Below, piece after piece: positions 16,948-24,467 of a DNA stretch of 64,000 nucleotides. The DNA is taken from NCBI GenBank assembly GCA_017548275.1, contig JAFZAH010000049.1, positions 1-64,000 on the forward strand. Direction: 5' to 3'. A model generated the notes under the pieces. That model was not told where the DNA came from, ran no database searches, and saw only the letters and a program-made list of their open reading frames with translations. The position numbers and the translations under genes are program-made. The DNA comes from Prevotella sp. Its GTDB lineage: Bacteria > Bacteroidota > Bacteroidia > Bacteroidales > Bacteroidaceae. How positions within the stretch are numbered: the stretch's first letter is position 1; every line of letters begins with the position of its first letter.

Positions 16948-17314
16948 TTAAAAGCACGTCAAAAAAGGTTATGTATAATCACACAAGCACATAGAGGTTT
17001 GAATCAGATAGACAGTTGCATTAAGGAGATGAGTACAACCTATTCACGCAGTAGAGAATATGGAAGTGCTGATGAAGAAAGAAATATAATGTGCATCTCA
17101 ACTTCTTAGTTATTTTCAGCGAGTCTATGACATCAAGAAATCTTTAGATTTTCCTGTTCCGTCTAAACGTCCAGAGTCAATTAATCGAACACCAGAACTA
17201 TTGATTTTTGACAGATGGGAAAAGGACACTTCCCGTCGAAAGGAACATCGTCAAAGGTTGTATGAAATACTGAGCCGCGAGGGAATTAAGTACTATACAA
17301 AGACAGAATTATAG
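16945..17314 (+). pseudogene. Broken gene: RNase J-like N-terminus joined to an unrelated tail
   Basis: Positions 16990-17040 encode HRGLNQIDSCIKEMSTT, clearly related to HRGLEQIGGCITEISTS at the start of the island's beta-CASP nuclease. After about 20 further codons the frame ends at 17109. A second frame (+1), open from 17090 to 17314, continues with SQLLSYFQRVYDIKKSLDF and ends EGIKYYTKTEL. No intact start codon lies between the predicted transcription start (~16953) and the homologous segment. The simplest reading is a deletion that fused the head of a second nuclease copy to the end of another gene, followed by a frameshift. The tail's family is unknown to me. Confidence 0.6.
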
Positions 17315-17322
17315 TGTTAATG

Positions 17323-17388
17323 CGCATAGTTTTTGCACACCATAGATAGACTTTTCTTAAAATCTGCTGTTTTTTTTCGTATATAATA
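17323..17388 (+). promoter_or_regulatory. Island operator/promoter module, copy C
   Basis: GTTTTTGCACA (17329-17339) has a degenerate left half-site GCAT and is followed by TTCGTATATAAT beginning at 17376, again exactly 47 bp from the 11-mer start. It drives the sigma factor/RNase operon, whose first ATG is at 17417. TATATAAT is a poor match to TAnnTTTG, consistent with a need for an activator or another sigma factor. Confidence 0.75.
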
Positions 17389-17416
17389 TATAGAGACGCA
17401 TCTAAAATCAAATTAT

Positions 17417-18034
17417 ATGGAAAAGAACAGCAAGATTGTAACTGAGAGTGTATTCCCTAAGATGAAGTGTTTAACGTTGGAAGAACAACATGATCTTATA
17501 GAACGTGTAAAACAAGGTAGCCAAGAAGCGGAGGAGGAATTGGAGAGTGTTTATGTGCCCTTCGTATATAGCATCGCTAAACAGTATTTTCATAAGGGGG
17601 TTAGTGAAGGTAATTTGCTGAAAGCAGGAAAAGAAGGGTTGGTGAAAGCAGCACACAATTATAACCCGACACGCAGATTCAAGTTTATTGCCTATGCGGT
17701 ATGGTATATTAGGCAAGATATATTAGCAGTTCTGAAAGACTTTGGCAATGAAGAGGGTCAAAAAGAGGTTGAACGCTGGGAGAAAAAGAAAGAATTCAAT
17801 CACATGCTTGAGAGTGGGCAGTTCGCTAATGACATTACAACAATGATTGAGGAACTCGAACCAAGAGAGAAAGAAATAATCTGCCTCACTTATGGCATCG
17901 GTTGTGAGAAGTGTGCTGATGGCGAAATCTGTGACAAACTTGGCCTGACAGAACCGAGGCTCTTGCGAATAAGAAGCATTGCCAAAAATAAACTGGAGAA
18001 GATATTTCACACAAAAACGCGAAAAGAAGAATGA
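17417..18034 (+). CDS. RpoD-like accessory sigma-70 factor
   Basis: A 205-residue sigma factor. Region 1.2/2 spans about 18-115: LTLEEQHDLIERVKQGSQEA, then YVPFVYSIAKQYFHKGVSEG, and FKFIAYAVWYIRQDILAVL matching the RpoD region 2.3-2.4 pattern (GFRFSTYATWWIRQAI in the family). Region 4 spans about 140-200: LEPREKEIICLTYGIGCE and CDKLGLTEPRLLRIRSIAKN, a helix-turn-helix. Region 3 is nearly absent and the protein is shorter than the housekeeping RpoD of this phylum (~285 residues). It resembles RpoD rather than the ECF group, and no anti-sigma gene is adjacent. Its stop overlaps the start of the nuclease gene (ATGA). Promoter copy C lies upstream, so it may read its own promoter. Confidence 0.88.
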   Translation: MEKNSKIVTESVFPKMKCLTLEEQHDLIERVKQGSQEAEEELESVYVPFVYSIAKQYFHKGVSEGNLLKAGKEGLVKAAHNYNPTRRFKFIAYAVWYIRQDILAVLKDFGNEEGQKEVERWEKKKEFNHMLESGQFANDITTMIEELEPREKEIICLTYGIGCEKCADGEICDKLGLTEPRLLRIRSIAKNKLEKIFHTKTRKEE

Positions 18035-19284
18035 ACATTAAAGTACACCGTGGATTAGAACAAATAGGTGGCTGCATAACAGAAATCAGCACGAGCACCA
18101 CACGTGTTTTCATCGATATGGGGCAAAATCTCCCGGGTGTTGGTGAACCCACTACCGTGGAACAAGATGAAGAAATGGTCATGAGATTGTTTACAGAAGA
18201 TGACCATAAAGAGACTGCTGTATTCTATACCCATGCCCATGAGGACCATGTGGGGTTGTTTTATCATGTACCAAAGGATATTCCGCAATATATCTCCGAA
18301 GGCAGCAAGGAGATTCTTCTTGCCAAATATGAATTAATCAAGAAGGGGCATGAACTAAGTCAAAACGAGACAGCAAAAAGTAATGACGATTATCAAAACG
18401 AACAAGAGAAGAGGCTTGATGAAAAGAAGATTGAATATATCAATACCTTTAGGACGTGGGAACGTCCAAAACCACATGCCAAGCCTGAAACTATTTCTTT
18501 TGGGGACATCCGTATCACACCTTTTTTCAACTGCCACAGCATTTATGACTCTTATATGTTTTTGATTGAGGCTGATGGCAAACGAATCTGGCACATGGGC
18601 GATTATCGTGAGCATGGATATATGGGGAAGGGACTTTTCCCAACACTCATGAAATATGCCACAAATATTGATGTGCTTATTACTGAAGGTACTATGCTCA
18701 ATCGTACTGACGAGTGCTTCCATGAATGGGAAGTATCCCAGAAAATGGTTGATGTAATGAATGCTTTCAAGTATGTTGTTGTGCTTGCTTCTTCGACAGA
18801 TATTGAACGTCTTGCCTCAATCAAAGAGGCTGCAAAAAAATCAAACAAGCCTCTGTATATATGTAGCAATTACATGAAACGCACCATGGCAATCTTTACC
18901 CGAAGGGAAGGCAAAGTGTCAAAGGGTTTGTTTAAATTCCATCCTAGGTTTGCCAATCAGGAAAAAGGCAAGATTGATTATATGCGGAAGAAAGGTTTTG
19001 TGCTAATCGCTGGTGTAAACAACCTCGCATTTACTCAAAATCTTTGCAGAGGTTTGGACCCAGTAGAAATTATTCTCATATACTCTTCATGGGATGGTTA
19101 TTATAAGGACCCTGCTCAAATAGTTCGTAATCCCAATTACAAGTATTTCCGTGATGCTTATCAAAATGTAATAGACATCCATACATCAGGACATGCAGAC
19201 CGCAAGACTATAGAGAAAGTTGTTGACATTGTTAAAGCGAAGAAAGTAATAATTATCCATAAGGAGGCAGGGGCTGAATTATAG
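18031..19284 (+). CDS. RNase J-like metallo-beta-lactamase/beta-CASP nuclease
   Basis: A 417-residue protein carrying all the RNase J-type landmarks. These are D29 in VFIDMG, the THAHEDHVG zinc motif (H68, H70, D72, H73), H169 in FNCHSIYDSY, D191 in WHMGDY, motif A LITEGT (E219-T221), motif B HTSGHA (H388) and motif C IIIHKE (H410). In RNase J and CPSF73 these residues bind two zincs and cut RNA, 5'-3' exo or endo. It is shorter than RNase J (~550) because the C-terminal domain is missing. The ATG overlaps the sigma factor stop by 4 bp, so the two are translated from one mRNA. RNA is the likely substrate; DNA cannot be excluded. A broken second copy lies upstream. Confidence 0.85.
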   Translation: MNIKVHRGLEQIGGCITEISTSTTRVFIDMGQNLPGVGEPTTVEQDEEMVMRLFTEDDHKETAVFYTHAHEDHVGLFYHVPKDIPQYISEGSKEILLAKYELIKKGHELSQNETAKSNDDYQNEQEKRLDEKKIEYINTFRTWERPKPHAKPETISFGDIRITPFFNCHSIYDSYMFLIEADGKRIWHMGDYREHGYMGKGLFPTLMKYATNIDVLITEGTMLNRTDECFHEWEVSQKMVDVMNAFKYVVVLASSTDIERLASIKEAAKKSNKPLYICSNYMKRTMAIFTRREGKVSKGLFKFHPRFANQEKGKIDYMRKKGFVLIAGVNNLAFTQNLCRGLDPVEIILIYSSWDGYYKDPAQIVRNPNYKYFRDAYQNVIDIHTSGHADRKTIEKVVDIVKAKKVIIIHKEAGAEL

Positions 19285-19416
19285 CAGAGTAAGGAATCAA
19301 ACTACTCAAAGCATCATACGACAAATTAGCATTGCGTTGAAAAAACCGAAGAGAGACATCTTTTGCATGGCAAAGAAGTGTAGTCATATATAAAACAAAA
19401 GAATGATTAGAAAAAT

Positions 19417-19447
19417 TTGTAAATAAACAAAAAAAGTATTACCTTTG
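19417..19447 (+). promoter_or_regulatory. Promoter of psd-pssA
   Basis: TTG at 19417-19419, a 20-bp spacer and TACCTTTG (19440-19447) fit the phylum's -33/-7 consensus. The leader to the psd ATG would be about 65 nt. Confidence 0.7.
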
Positions 19448-19519
19448 CAGTGAATTTCTGAAAGCAAGCATTGTTGGTCTTTTTTTACGGAGGGCTGACA
19501 AGTTTTGCGTGAAGTTATT

Positions 19520-20209
19520 ATGGGTAGAAGAATACGAAAACTCAAGAAACAGAGACTGCATAGCGAGGGCAACAGCACGCTACTGATCAGCGGGCTTATT
19601 ATCGCTGCCATCGCCTATCTCCTATGGCATTTGTTTGACACGAAGGTGCCCTTCTGGTGCTTTCTTGTCATCTTCGGTGCGGCATATATGATTGTCGTGA
19701 ACTTTTACCGTTGTCCCATCCGTTATTTCAATGACGACACGGAGAAGATTGTCGTGGCTCCTGCCGACGGCCATGTGGTAGTCATAGAGGAAGTGGAGGA
19801 GACAGAGTATTTCCATGAACGCCGACTGATGATTTCCATCTTCATGAGTCTGTTTAACGTTCACGCCAATTGGTTTCCCGTTGACGGCAAGGTAAAGATG
19901 GTGAAGCATCAGGACGGTAACTTCCATAAGGCATGGTTGCCCAAAGCCAGTGAAGAGAACGAGCGTGCTGACGTGATGATAGAGACGCCCGAGGGCGTGG
20001 ATGTGCTCTGCCGCCAGATAGCCGGAGCCATGGCGCGCCGCATAGTGACTTACGCCCAGGAAGGTGAGGAATGTTTCATCGACGAGCATTTAGGATTCAT
20101 CAAACTGGGTTCACGCGTCGATGTCTATCTGCCTCTCGGCACAGAGGTATGCGTGAAGATGGGTCAAAGCACCACCGGCAACCAGACCGTCATTGCCAAA
20201 CTACAATAA
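19520..20209 (+). CDS. psd: Phosphatidylserine decarboxylase proenzyme
   Basis: A 229-residue short-form decarboxylase that makes phosphatidylethanolamine at the inner membrane. A hydrophobic segment (about 20-58) is followed by the family motifs [32 protein letters not shown] and the self-cleavage site in [14 protein letters not shown]. In that site the Ser after LG becomes the pyruvoyl group. The ATG at 19520 ([10 protein letters not shown]) is chosen over an in-frame TTG at 19505 because the basic MGR start is typical. pssA follows after 19 bp, so the two form the PE synthesis pair. Confidence 0.95.
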   Translation: MGRRIRKLKKQRLHSEGNSTLLISGLIIAAIAYLLWHLFDTKVPFWCFLVIFGAAYMIVVNFYRCPIRYFNDDTEKIVVAPADGHVVVIEEVEETEYFHERRLMISIFMSLFNVHANWFPVDGKVKMVKHQDGNFHKAWLPKASEENERADVMIETPEGVDVLCRQIAGAMARRIVTYAQEGEECFIDEHLGFIKLGSRVDVYLPLGTEVCVKMGQSTTGNQTVIAKLQ

Positions 20210-20228
20210 GGAAAAACACACCTTTAAC

Positions 20229-20936
20229 ATGGCCAACTGTATCACCCGCCATATTCCAAACACTATCACCTGCTGCAACCTGATTTCGGGTTGCATCGCC
20301 ACGGTATTTGCGTTGGGCGGCAATATGAAGATGGCGTTGCTGTGGATTGTCATCGGAGCTGTGTTCGACTTCTTCGACGGTATGACGGCCCGCCTACTGC
20401 ATGTCTCCTCCCCTATCGGCAAGGAATTGGACTCGCTGGCCGATGACGTGACCTTTGGTGTGGCACCTGCCGCCATGGTCTTCACCCTGCTTCATTGGGT
20501 GAGTTATCCCGCATTTCTTGAGCCTGTGAGCCATATCATTCCCTATTTCGCTTTTGTGATGGCAGCCTTCGCCGCATTGCGACTGGCGAAGTTCAACCTC
20601 GACGAGCGGCAGTCGGTATCGTTTATCGGTTTGCCTACCCCTGCCAATGCATTGTTTTGGGGTGCGCTGATTGCTGGCAGTTATCCTATGATTATCAATC
20701 AGAAATATGCCTTTGCTGTTATTCTGGCGATGGTATGTCTGAGCAGTTGGCTGATGGTGTCGGAGATACCGATGTTCGCCCTGAAATTCAAGCAATGGGG
20801 TTGGCGGGGCAATGAGGTAAAATACATCTTTGTCTTGAGTTGCATCCCGTTGCTGGTCTTTTTTGGCATTACGGGCATCGCCATCATCATCGCATGGTAT
20901 GTGATATTGTCAGCGTTTACGGCAAGAGCCAAATGA
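20229..20936 (+). CDS. pssA: CDP-diacylglycerol-serine O-phosphatidyltransferase
   Basis: A 235-residue multi-pass membrane enzyme that makes phosphatidylserine from CDP-DAG and serine. The CDP-alcohol phosphotransferase signature is visible near residue 45 (DGMTARLL, then GKELDSLADD, spaced as DGx2ARx8Gx3Dx3D). About six to seven hydrophobic segments follow. The ATG at 20229 (MANCITRHIPNTITCCNL) fits the family start; an earlier in-frame TTG overlaps psd and is less likely. It supplies the substrate of the preceding psd product. Confidence 0.95.
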   Translation: MANCITRHIPNTITCCNLISGCIATVFALGGNMKMALLWIVIGAVFDFFDGMTARLLHVSSPIGKELDSLADDVTFGVAPAAMVFTLLHWVSYPAFLEPVSHIIPYFAFVMAAFAALRLAKFNLDERQSVSFIGLPTPANALFWGALIAGSYPMIINQKYAFAVILAMVCLSSWLMVSEIPMFALKFKQWGWRGNEVKYIFVLSCIPLLVFFGITGIAIIIAWYVILSAFTARAK

Positions 20937-21055
20937 AGGTTGAGGGCTGATGGCTTTTAGGGTTCTAACTTGAGGCTTTCACTTGATTCGCTGTTTCGTC
21001 TATTCATAGCATAGAAAGGATTTCTCTATAAAAGTTATCGTTCATTGATTTAGAT

Positions 21056-21316
21056 ATGATCAAATTTATCTTTTCTCTCATTGGTATTTTGGTACTGGGT
21101 GCGCTTTTCCTCATCCTTTATTTTGTGTGGATGTTCTGGAAGATGCGCCAAAAGATGAACGAACTGAGCAAACGTGCAGCCGAACAACGCAGACAACGAG
21201 AACGTGCAGCCCGCGGCGATAACGTGAGTATGGACGAAAAAGCAGCACAAAAGCAGCAACAAAAGATATTCGCCGATGATGAAGGGGAATATGTGGAGTT
21301 TGAGGAGGAACCTTGA
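21056..21316 (+). CDS. DUF4834-type small membrane protein
   Basis: An 86-residue protein. One N-terminal membrane segment (FIFSLIGILVLGALFLILYF) is followed by a basic, Arg/Gln-rich amphipathic helix (about 30-60) and an acidic end (DDEGEYVEFEEEP). It matches the small DUF4834 proteins that sit after pssA in Bacteroidales. Function is unknown; a role near the lipid synthesis genes is only suggested by position. Confidence 0.75.
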   Translation: MIKFIFSLIGILVLGALFLILYFVWMFWKMRQKMNELSKRAAEQRRQRERAARGDNVSMDEKAAQKQQQKIFADDEGEYVEFEEEP

Positions 21317-21493
21317 TTATCGGGAAGTTAAAGTAGTTAAAGTCATTATTTAATAGAATTATAATTAGCGTAGTAGCAGAAGATATAGAAGAAACGGGCG
21401 GTGGCTGCCCTAATCATATACAAATGTGGCGCGAAGAATGGTCTCCGCGCCACATTTATTATTATGTTTCGCAATTTATATGAAGGATTGACC

Positions 21494-23380
21494 TTACTGC
21501 GGCATGAAGGGCATTTCGGGCATCTTTGGGGGCTTGAGGTGTGTAAGCAGACGGAAGAGAGCACGGCGGCGCTGTCCCCAGGTTTTAAAGTCATCAGCCC
21601 GGAGTGTGGGAATCTCGAAACCGCCACCACCCATCATGGGCATGCCGCCACCGCCGCCGAAGTTCATTTCTCCTGTGGTCATGATGACTGCTCCGAGTTT
21701 ACCGTCGGCGATGAGTTTGTCGGCTATGGCTCCCGCACCACCGACGGTGAACCAACTCTCCATGGTGTCGCCCTCACCCGGCACGAGTCGTACCATGTTG
21801 GGCATGGAGAATCCGCCCTGGTTGTTCATGGGCGAGATGTACCATGCCTCATTTCTGTTGAGGTCGTAACTGACAGTACCGTGCTGGATGTCTTTCTGAG
21901 ATGCGTAGTTGAACGGTGCGGCAGGATTGTCTGCGATACTGCGCTTAAATCCCTGCGAAGGTGAGAGATACATGTTGCTGGGGTCAGCCACACGAGTACC
22001 ATCGACAATAAAGTTATATTCGTAAGTCTCGAACATGAAGTCAGAGAGTGTGACGCTCCAAACACCTTCTTCATCCTTTGTCATGGGGACGGGCGCTTTC
22101 ATCTCGGTCTCAAGCATCACGTTTTTGGCATCTGGAGCCTTGAAGCGGAAGATGGTGCCCTGCGGGGTGAACTCCGGAGAGATGATGGGTTTGGGGAAGA
22201 GGCGCGCCATAACACCGGGTGTGAAGGGTTGCTCGTCGCCCTTGGCGGCAGGTGCGGGTTGAGCATCTTTCATCGCAGCCTCGGAGGCTTTCTTATTGAA
22301 CAGCAGCGGCAGGGTCTGGCTCAGGAAATACTTGGCGTTCATCCATGTGTGTCCGTACTTGTCGTCGGTAAACACCTTGACAGAACGTATGCCTTTCTTG
22401 TCGAGAAACTCCATGTAATCGCGTCCTGTGCCATAGAGGAAATCGTCGGTGCCGATGCCAAGCCAGAACAGGTGGAGTTTCTTGTTCAACTCTTCTGCAT
22501 TGTCATATACTCCAGGAATGTCGGTCGATGTGAACGAACTGTATGAGCAGAGGTAGGAGAATTTGTCGAGATTGCGCAGTCCGTTAGCCAACGCCTGGTT
22601 GCCTCCGCGTGAAAATCCTCCAATAGCGCGGTTGTCACGGTTGTTGGCGGTGCGGAAATTCTTTTCAATATAAGGCATGAGGTCGTCGATGAGGTCTTTG
22701 CTGAACACATCGCCCATCGCCATGGGGTTGGCAGGAGCCTGAGGCAGGAGTTTGGTGGGGTTGCCGTAAGGCAGGACGATAATCATCTCCTTGGCCTTTT
22801 TCTCTGCCAGCAGGTTGTCGAGGATATAATTCACACGTCCGACCTTGTAATAGACCTCCTCGGTGTCGGTGGTGCCGCTGATGAGATAGAAGACAGGGTA
22901 TTTCTTCTGGTAATCTGTCATATATGAAGGCGGCAGATAGACGATGGCCTGATTGGTGGCACCGAGACTCTTGGAATAGTAATGGATATACTGCACCGAG
23001 CCGTGCTCCACATCTTTGATGTCATGGGCGAGCGCTTTACCTTTACCGGGAATCTCGAGCAGACTGTTTTTGAAGCCTTCATTGGGGAAATACTGGTCGC
23101 AGAGCGGGTCCATGATGCTCACCCCATCGACGACAAAGCAATAGGGGTACATATCAGGTGCAGCCGGACCGAGCGTTACGGACCACACGCCATTGGCCTC
23201 TTTTGTCATGGGTTTGCGTCCTGCGAACTGCACATCTACGAGCACCTCTTTGGCACTGTCGTTCTGATATTGGAAGGTGACTGTTCCATCGTTGTTGCAG
23301 ATGGTGGATTTCTCAATTTGTCCATAACAGGCAAGCATACCTGTGAGAGACAACGCAAGTGTAATGATACGATGTTTCAT
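21494..23380 (-). CDS. Secreted CE1-type esterase with duplicated CBM48/E-set modules
   Basis: A 628-residue exported protein (signal peptide to GMLACYG). Order: a CBM48-like E-set domain (about 25-115), then an alpha/beta hydrolase of the feruloyl/acetyl-xylan esterase type (about 120-370) with the nucleophile in GGFSRGG and a likely catalytic His in KYGHTWMNA. A second CBM48-like domain follows (about 400-490, FRFKAPDAKNVMLETEMK). The C-terminal segment (about 495-628) resembles a degraded second esterase, with a Gly/Met-rich stretch and no GxSxG. It probably removes acyl groups from plant xylan outside the cell. The second hydrolase half looks inactive. A TATTTTTG -7 box lies 21 bp before the start. 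Confidence 0.85.
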   Translation of the reverse strand: MKHRIITLALSLTGMLACYGQIEKSTICNNDGTVTFQYQNDSAKEVLVDVQFAGRKPMTKEANGVWSVTLGPAAPDMYPYCFVVDGVSIMDPLCDQYFPNEGFKNSLLEIPGKGKALAHDIKDVEHGSVQYIHYYSKSLGATNQAIVYLPPSYMTDYQKKYPVFYLISGTTDTEEVYYKVGRVNYILDNLLAEKKAKEMIIVLPYGNPTKLLPQAPANPMAMGDVFSKDLIDDLMPYIEKNFRTANNRDNRAIGGFSRGGNQALANGLRNLDKFSYLCSYSSFTSTDIPGVYDNAEELNKKLHLFWLGIGTDDFLYGTGRDYMEFLDKKGIRSVKVFTDDKYGHTWMNAKYFLSQTLPLLFNKKASEAAMKDAQPAPAAKGDEQPFTPGVMARLFPKPIISPEFTPQGTIFRFKAPDAKNVMLETEMKAPVPMTKDEEGVWSVTLSDFMFETYEYNFIVDGTRVADPSNMYLSPSQGFKRSIADNPAAPFNYASQKDIQHGTVSYDLNRNEAWYISPMNNQGGFSMPNMVRLVPGEGDTMESWFTVGGAGAIADKLIADGKLGAVIMTTGEMNFGGGGGMPMMGGGGFEIPTLRADDFKTWGQRRRALFRLLTHLKPPKMPEMPFMPQ

Positions 23381-23400
23381 GTTAGTTAGGTTTTATTACG

Positions 23401-23408
23401 CAAAAATA
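23401..23408 (-). promoter_or_regulatory. -7 box of the esterase gene
   Basis: The minus strand reads TATTTTTG, matching TAnnTTTG, 21 bp before the ATG at 23380. No clear -33 TTG is present at the usual spacing. Confidence 0.5.
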
Positions 23409-23534
23409 CATTTTTTCTGCCACAATATCACTTTTTAGACGTTTTAAAATACGCGAAGTTATATTGGATGTAACAATATGTATAATCTTTGTAACGATTT
23501 TGCCAACAAAGGAACGGTATCAGACAAAAGAACA

Positions 23535-23620
23535 GTTTTTTGACATAAGGACTTTATTTTGACATAAGGACATATGATATTATTTAGATATAAGAACATA
23601 AAGACATAAGAACAAAAGGA
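23535..23620. repeat. Degenerate GACATAAGGACA repeats
   Basis: Several imperfect copies of GACATAAGGACA, RAACATAAAGACATAAGAAC and related words occur in succession. The same word recurs near 49625-49672, so it is a dispersed low-complexity repeat of this genome. Confidence 0.6.
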
Positions 23621-23706
23621 GGGATTGCTGTTGTGGAAGGGGTAAGGGTGGTAAAAAGAATTTTGACAAAAAAAGGAAAAATATTCTTTAGTTTTCGTTT
23701 TTTCAT

Positions 23707-23714
23707 TACCTTTG
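23707..23714 (+). promoter_or_regulatory. -7 box of the following secreted protein gene
   Basis: TACCTTTG followed by C is a perfect -7 box. The ATG at 23733 is only 19 bp downstream, giving a leader of roughly 12 nt. Confidence 0.55.
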
Positions 23715-23732
23715 CAGTATAAACCACTATTT

Positions 23733-24359
23733 ATGAAAAATATGAAGAAAATACTTTTATTGGCTTTGGCGATTATGCCACTGGCCGGATGGGGTCAAAC
23801 GCTGAAACAAAGCGGCACTTCGCCCCAAGATGTTATACCTGAGGGTTGGAAAATCCAATACGCTTATGGCGACATGAACAAAGACGGAGTGTTGGATCTG
23901 GCAGTCATCGCATTCCCCGAAGAGGAGACAGCAGCCCCATTGCTGGGCATCTACTGGAGAACGAAAAGCGGTCTATACCGCCTGTATCACGAATATGCGG
24001 CCTTCCCCGCGAATGACAACGGATTGGTCATCCCCGAGTATGACCTGAGCATCAGCGATAAGGGTGTTTTGTCTATCGAATACTCTGTATTCTATACAGC
24101 AGGCTCCTGGAGCACCGACCGGGACACCTATCGTTTCCGCTACCAACAAGGCGATTTCTTCCTCATCGGCCATGACACCGGGTCATTGATGCGCAACACA
24201 GGCGAGGTGACCGAAGTGAGTCTGAACTTCCTGACCCACAAACGGCAGACAGTCAAATACAATGTGTTGGAAGGGAACGACGAGCGGTCTGAGAAATGGT
24301 CACGCATTCCCAAAGAACCTCTCATAAGCCTTTCAGATTGGAGGATTGAGGAAATGTGA
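23733..24359 (+). CDS. Secreted protein of unknown function
   Basis: A 208-residue exported protein: signal peptide (MKNMKKILLLALAIMPLAGWGQ), then a beta-rich domain. Near residue 45 it reads YGDMNKDGVLDLAVIAFPEE, an FG-GAP-like calcium-binding loop (DxNxDGxxD) as in integrin-type propeller blades. Only one blade is evident. Many aromatic residues follow (GIYWRTKSGLYRLYHEY). It ends without a recognisable T9SS domain. An ATG at 23742 (MKKILLL) is an equally good start. A strong terminator follows. I do not recognise a named family. Confidence 0.75.
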   Translation: MKNMKKILLLALAIMPLAGWGQTLKQSGTSPQDVIPEGWKIQYAYGDMNKDGVLDLAVIAFPEEETAAPLLGIYWRTKSGLYRLYHEYAAFPANDNGLVIPEYDLSISDKGVLSIEYSVFYTAGSWSTDRDTYRFRYQQGDFFLIGHDTGSLMRNTGEVTEVSLNFLTHKRQTVKYNVLEGNDERSEKWSRIPKEPLISLSDWRIEEM

Positions 24360-24404
24360 GAGGTTAGCGGCTAGAAATATGAGGCGATTTCATCTCTCAT
24401 CAAC

Positions 24405-24441
24405 AAAGAAGGGACCGGACGCACTGTCCGGTCCCTTCTTT
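24405..24441. terminator. Strong bidirectional intrinsic terminator
   Basis: A 16-bp perfect stem AAAGAAGGGACCGGAC / GTCCGGTCCCTTCTTT with loop GCACT. A-rich and T-rich flanks serve both strands, ending the gene to the left and the POT operon to the right. Confidence 0.9.
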
Positions 24442-24467
24442 GTATAAAAAAGACTTCTGATCCTGAA

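Larger units (their letters stand above)
23381..23732. other. Divergent intergenic region with short dispersed repeats
   Basis: It holds the esterase promoter (23401-23408, minus), the promoter of the next gene (23707-23714, plus) and a block of degenerate GACATAAGGACA-like repeats between about 23535 and 23620. I see no gene. Confidence 0.6.

Noticed and set aside
17417..18034. ECF sigma factor with an anti-sigma partner
   Set aside because: Region 2 and region 4 resemble RpoD, and the following gene is a nuclease, not an anti-sigma factor.
18031..19284. Beta-lactamase or glyoxalase-type MBL enzyme
   Set aside because: The SGHA and IIIHKE motifs and motif A (TEGT) place it in the beta-CASP nucleic-acid-cleaving group.
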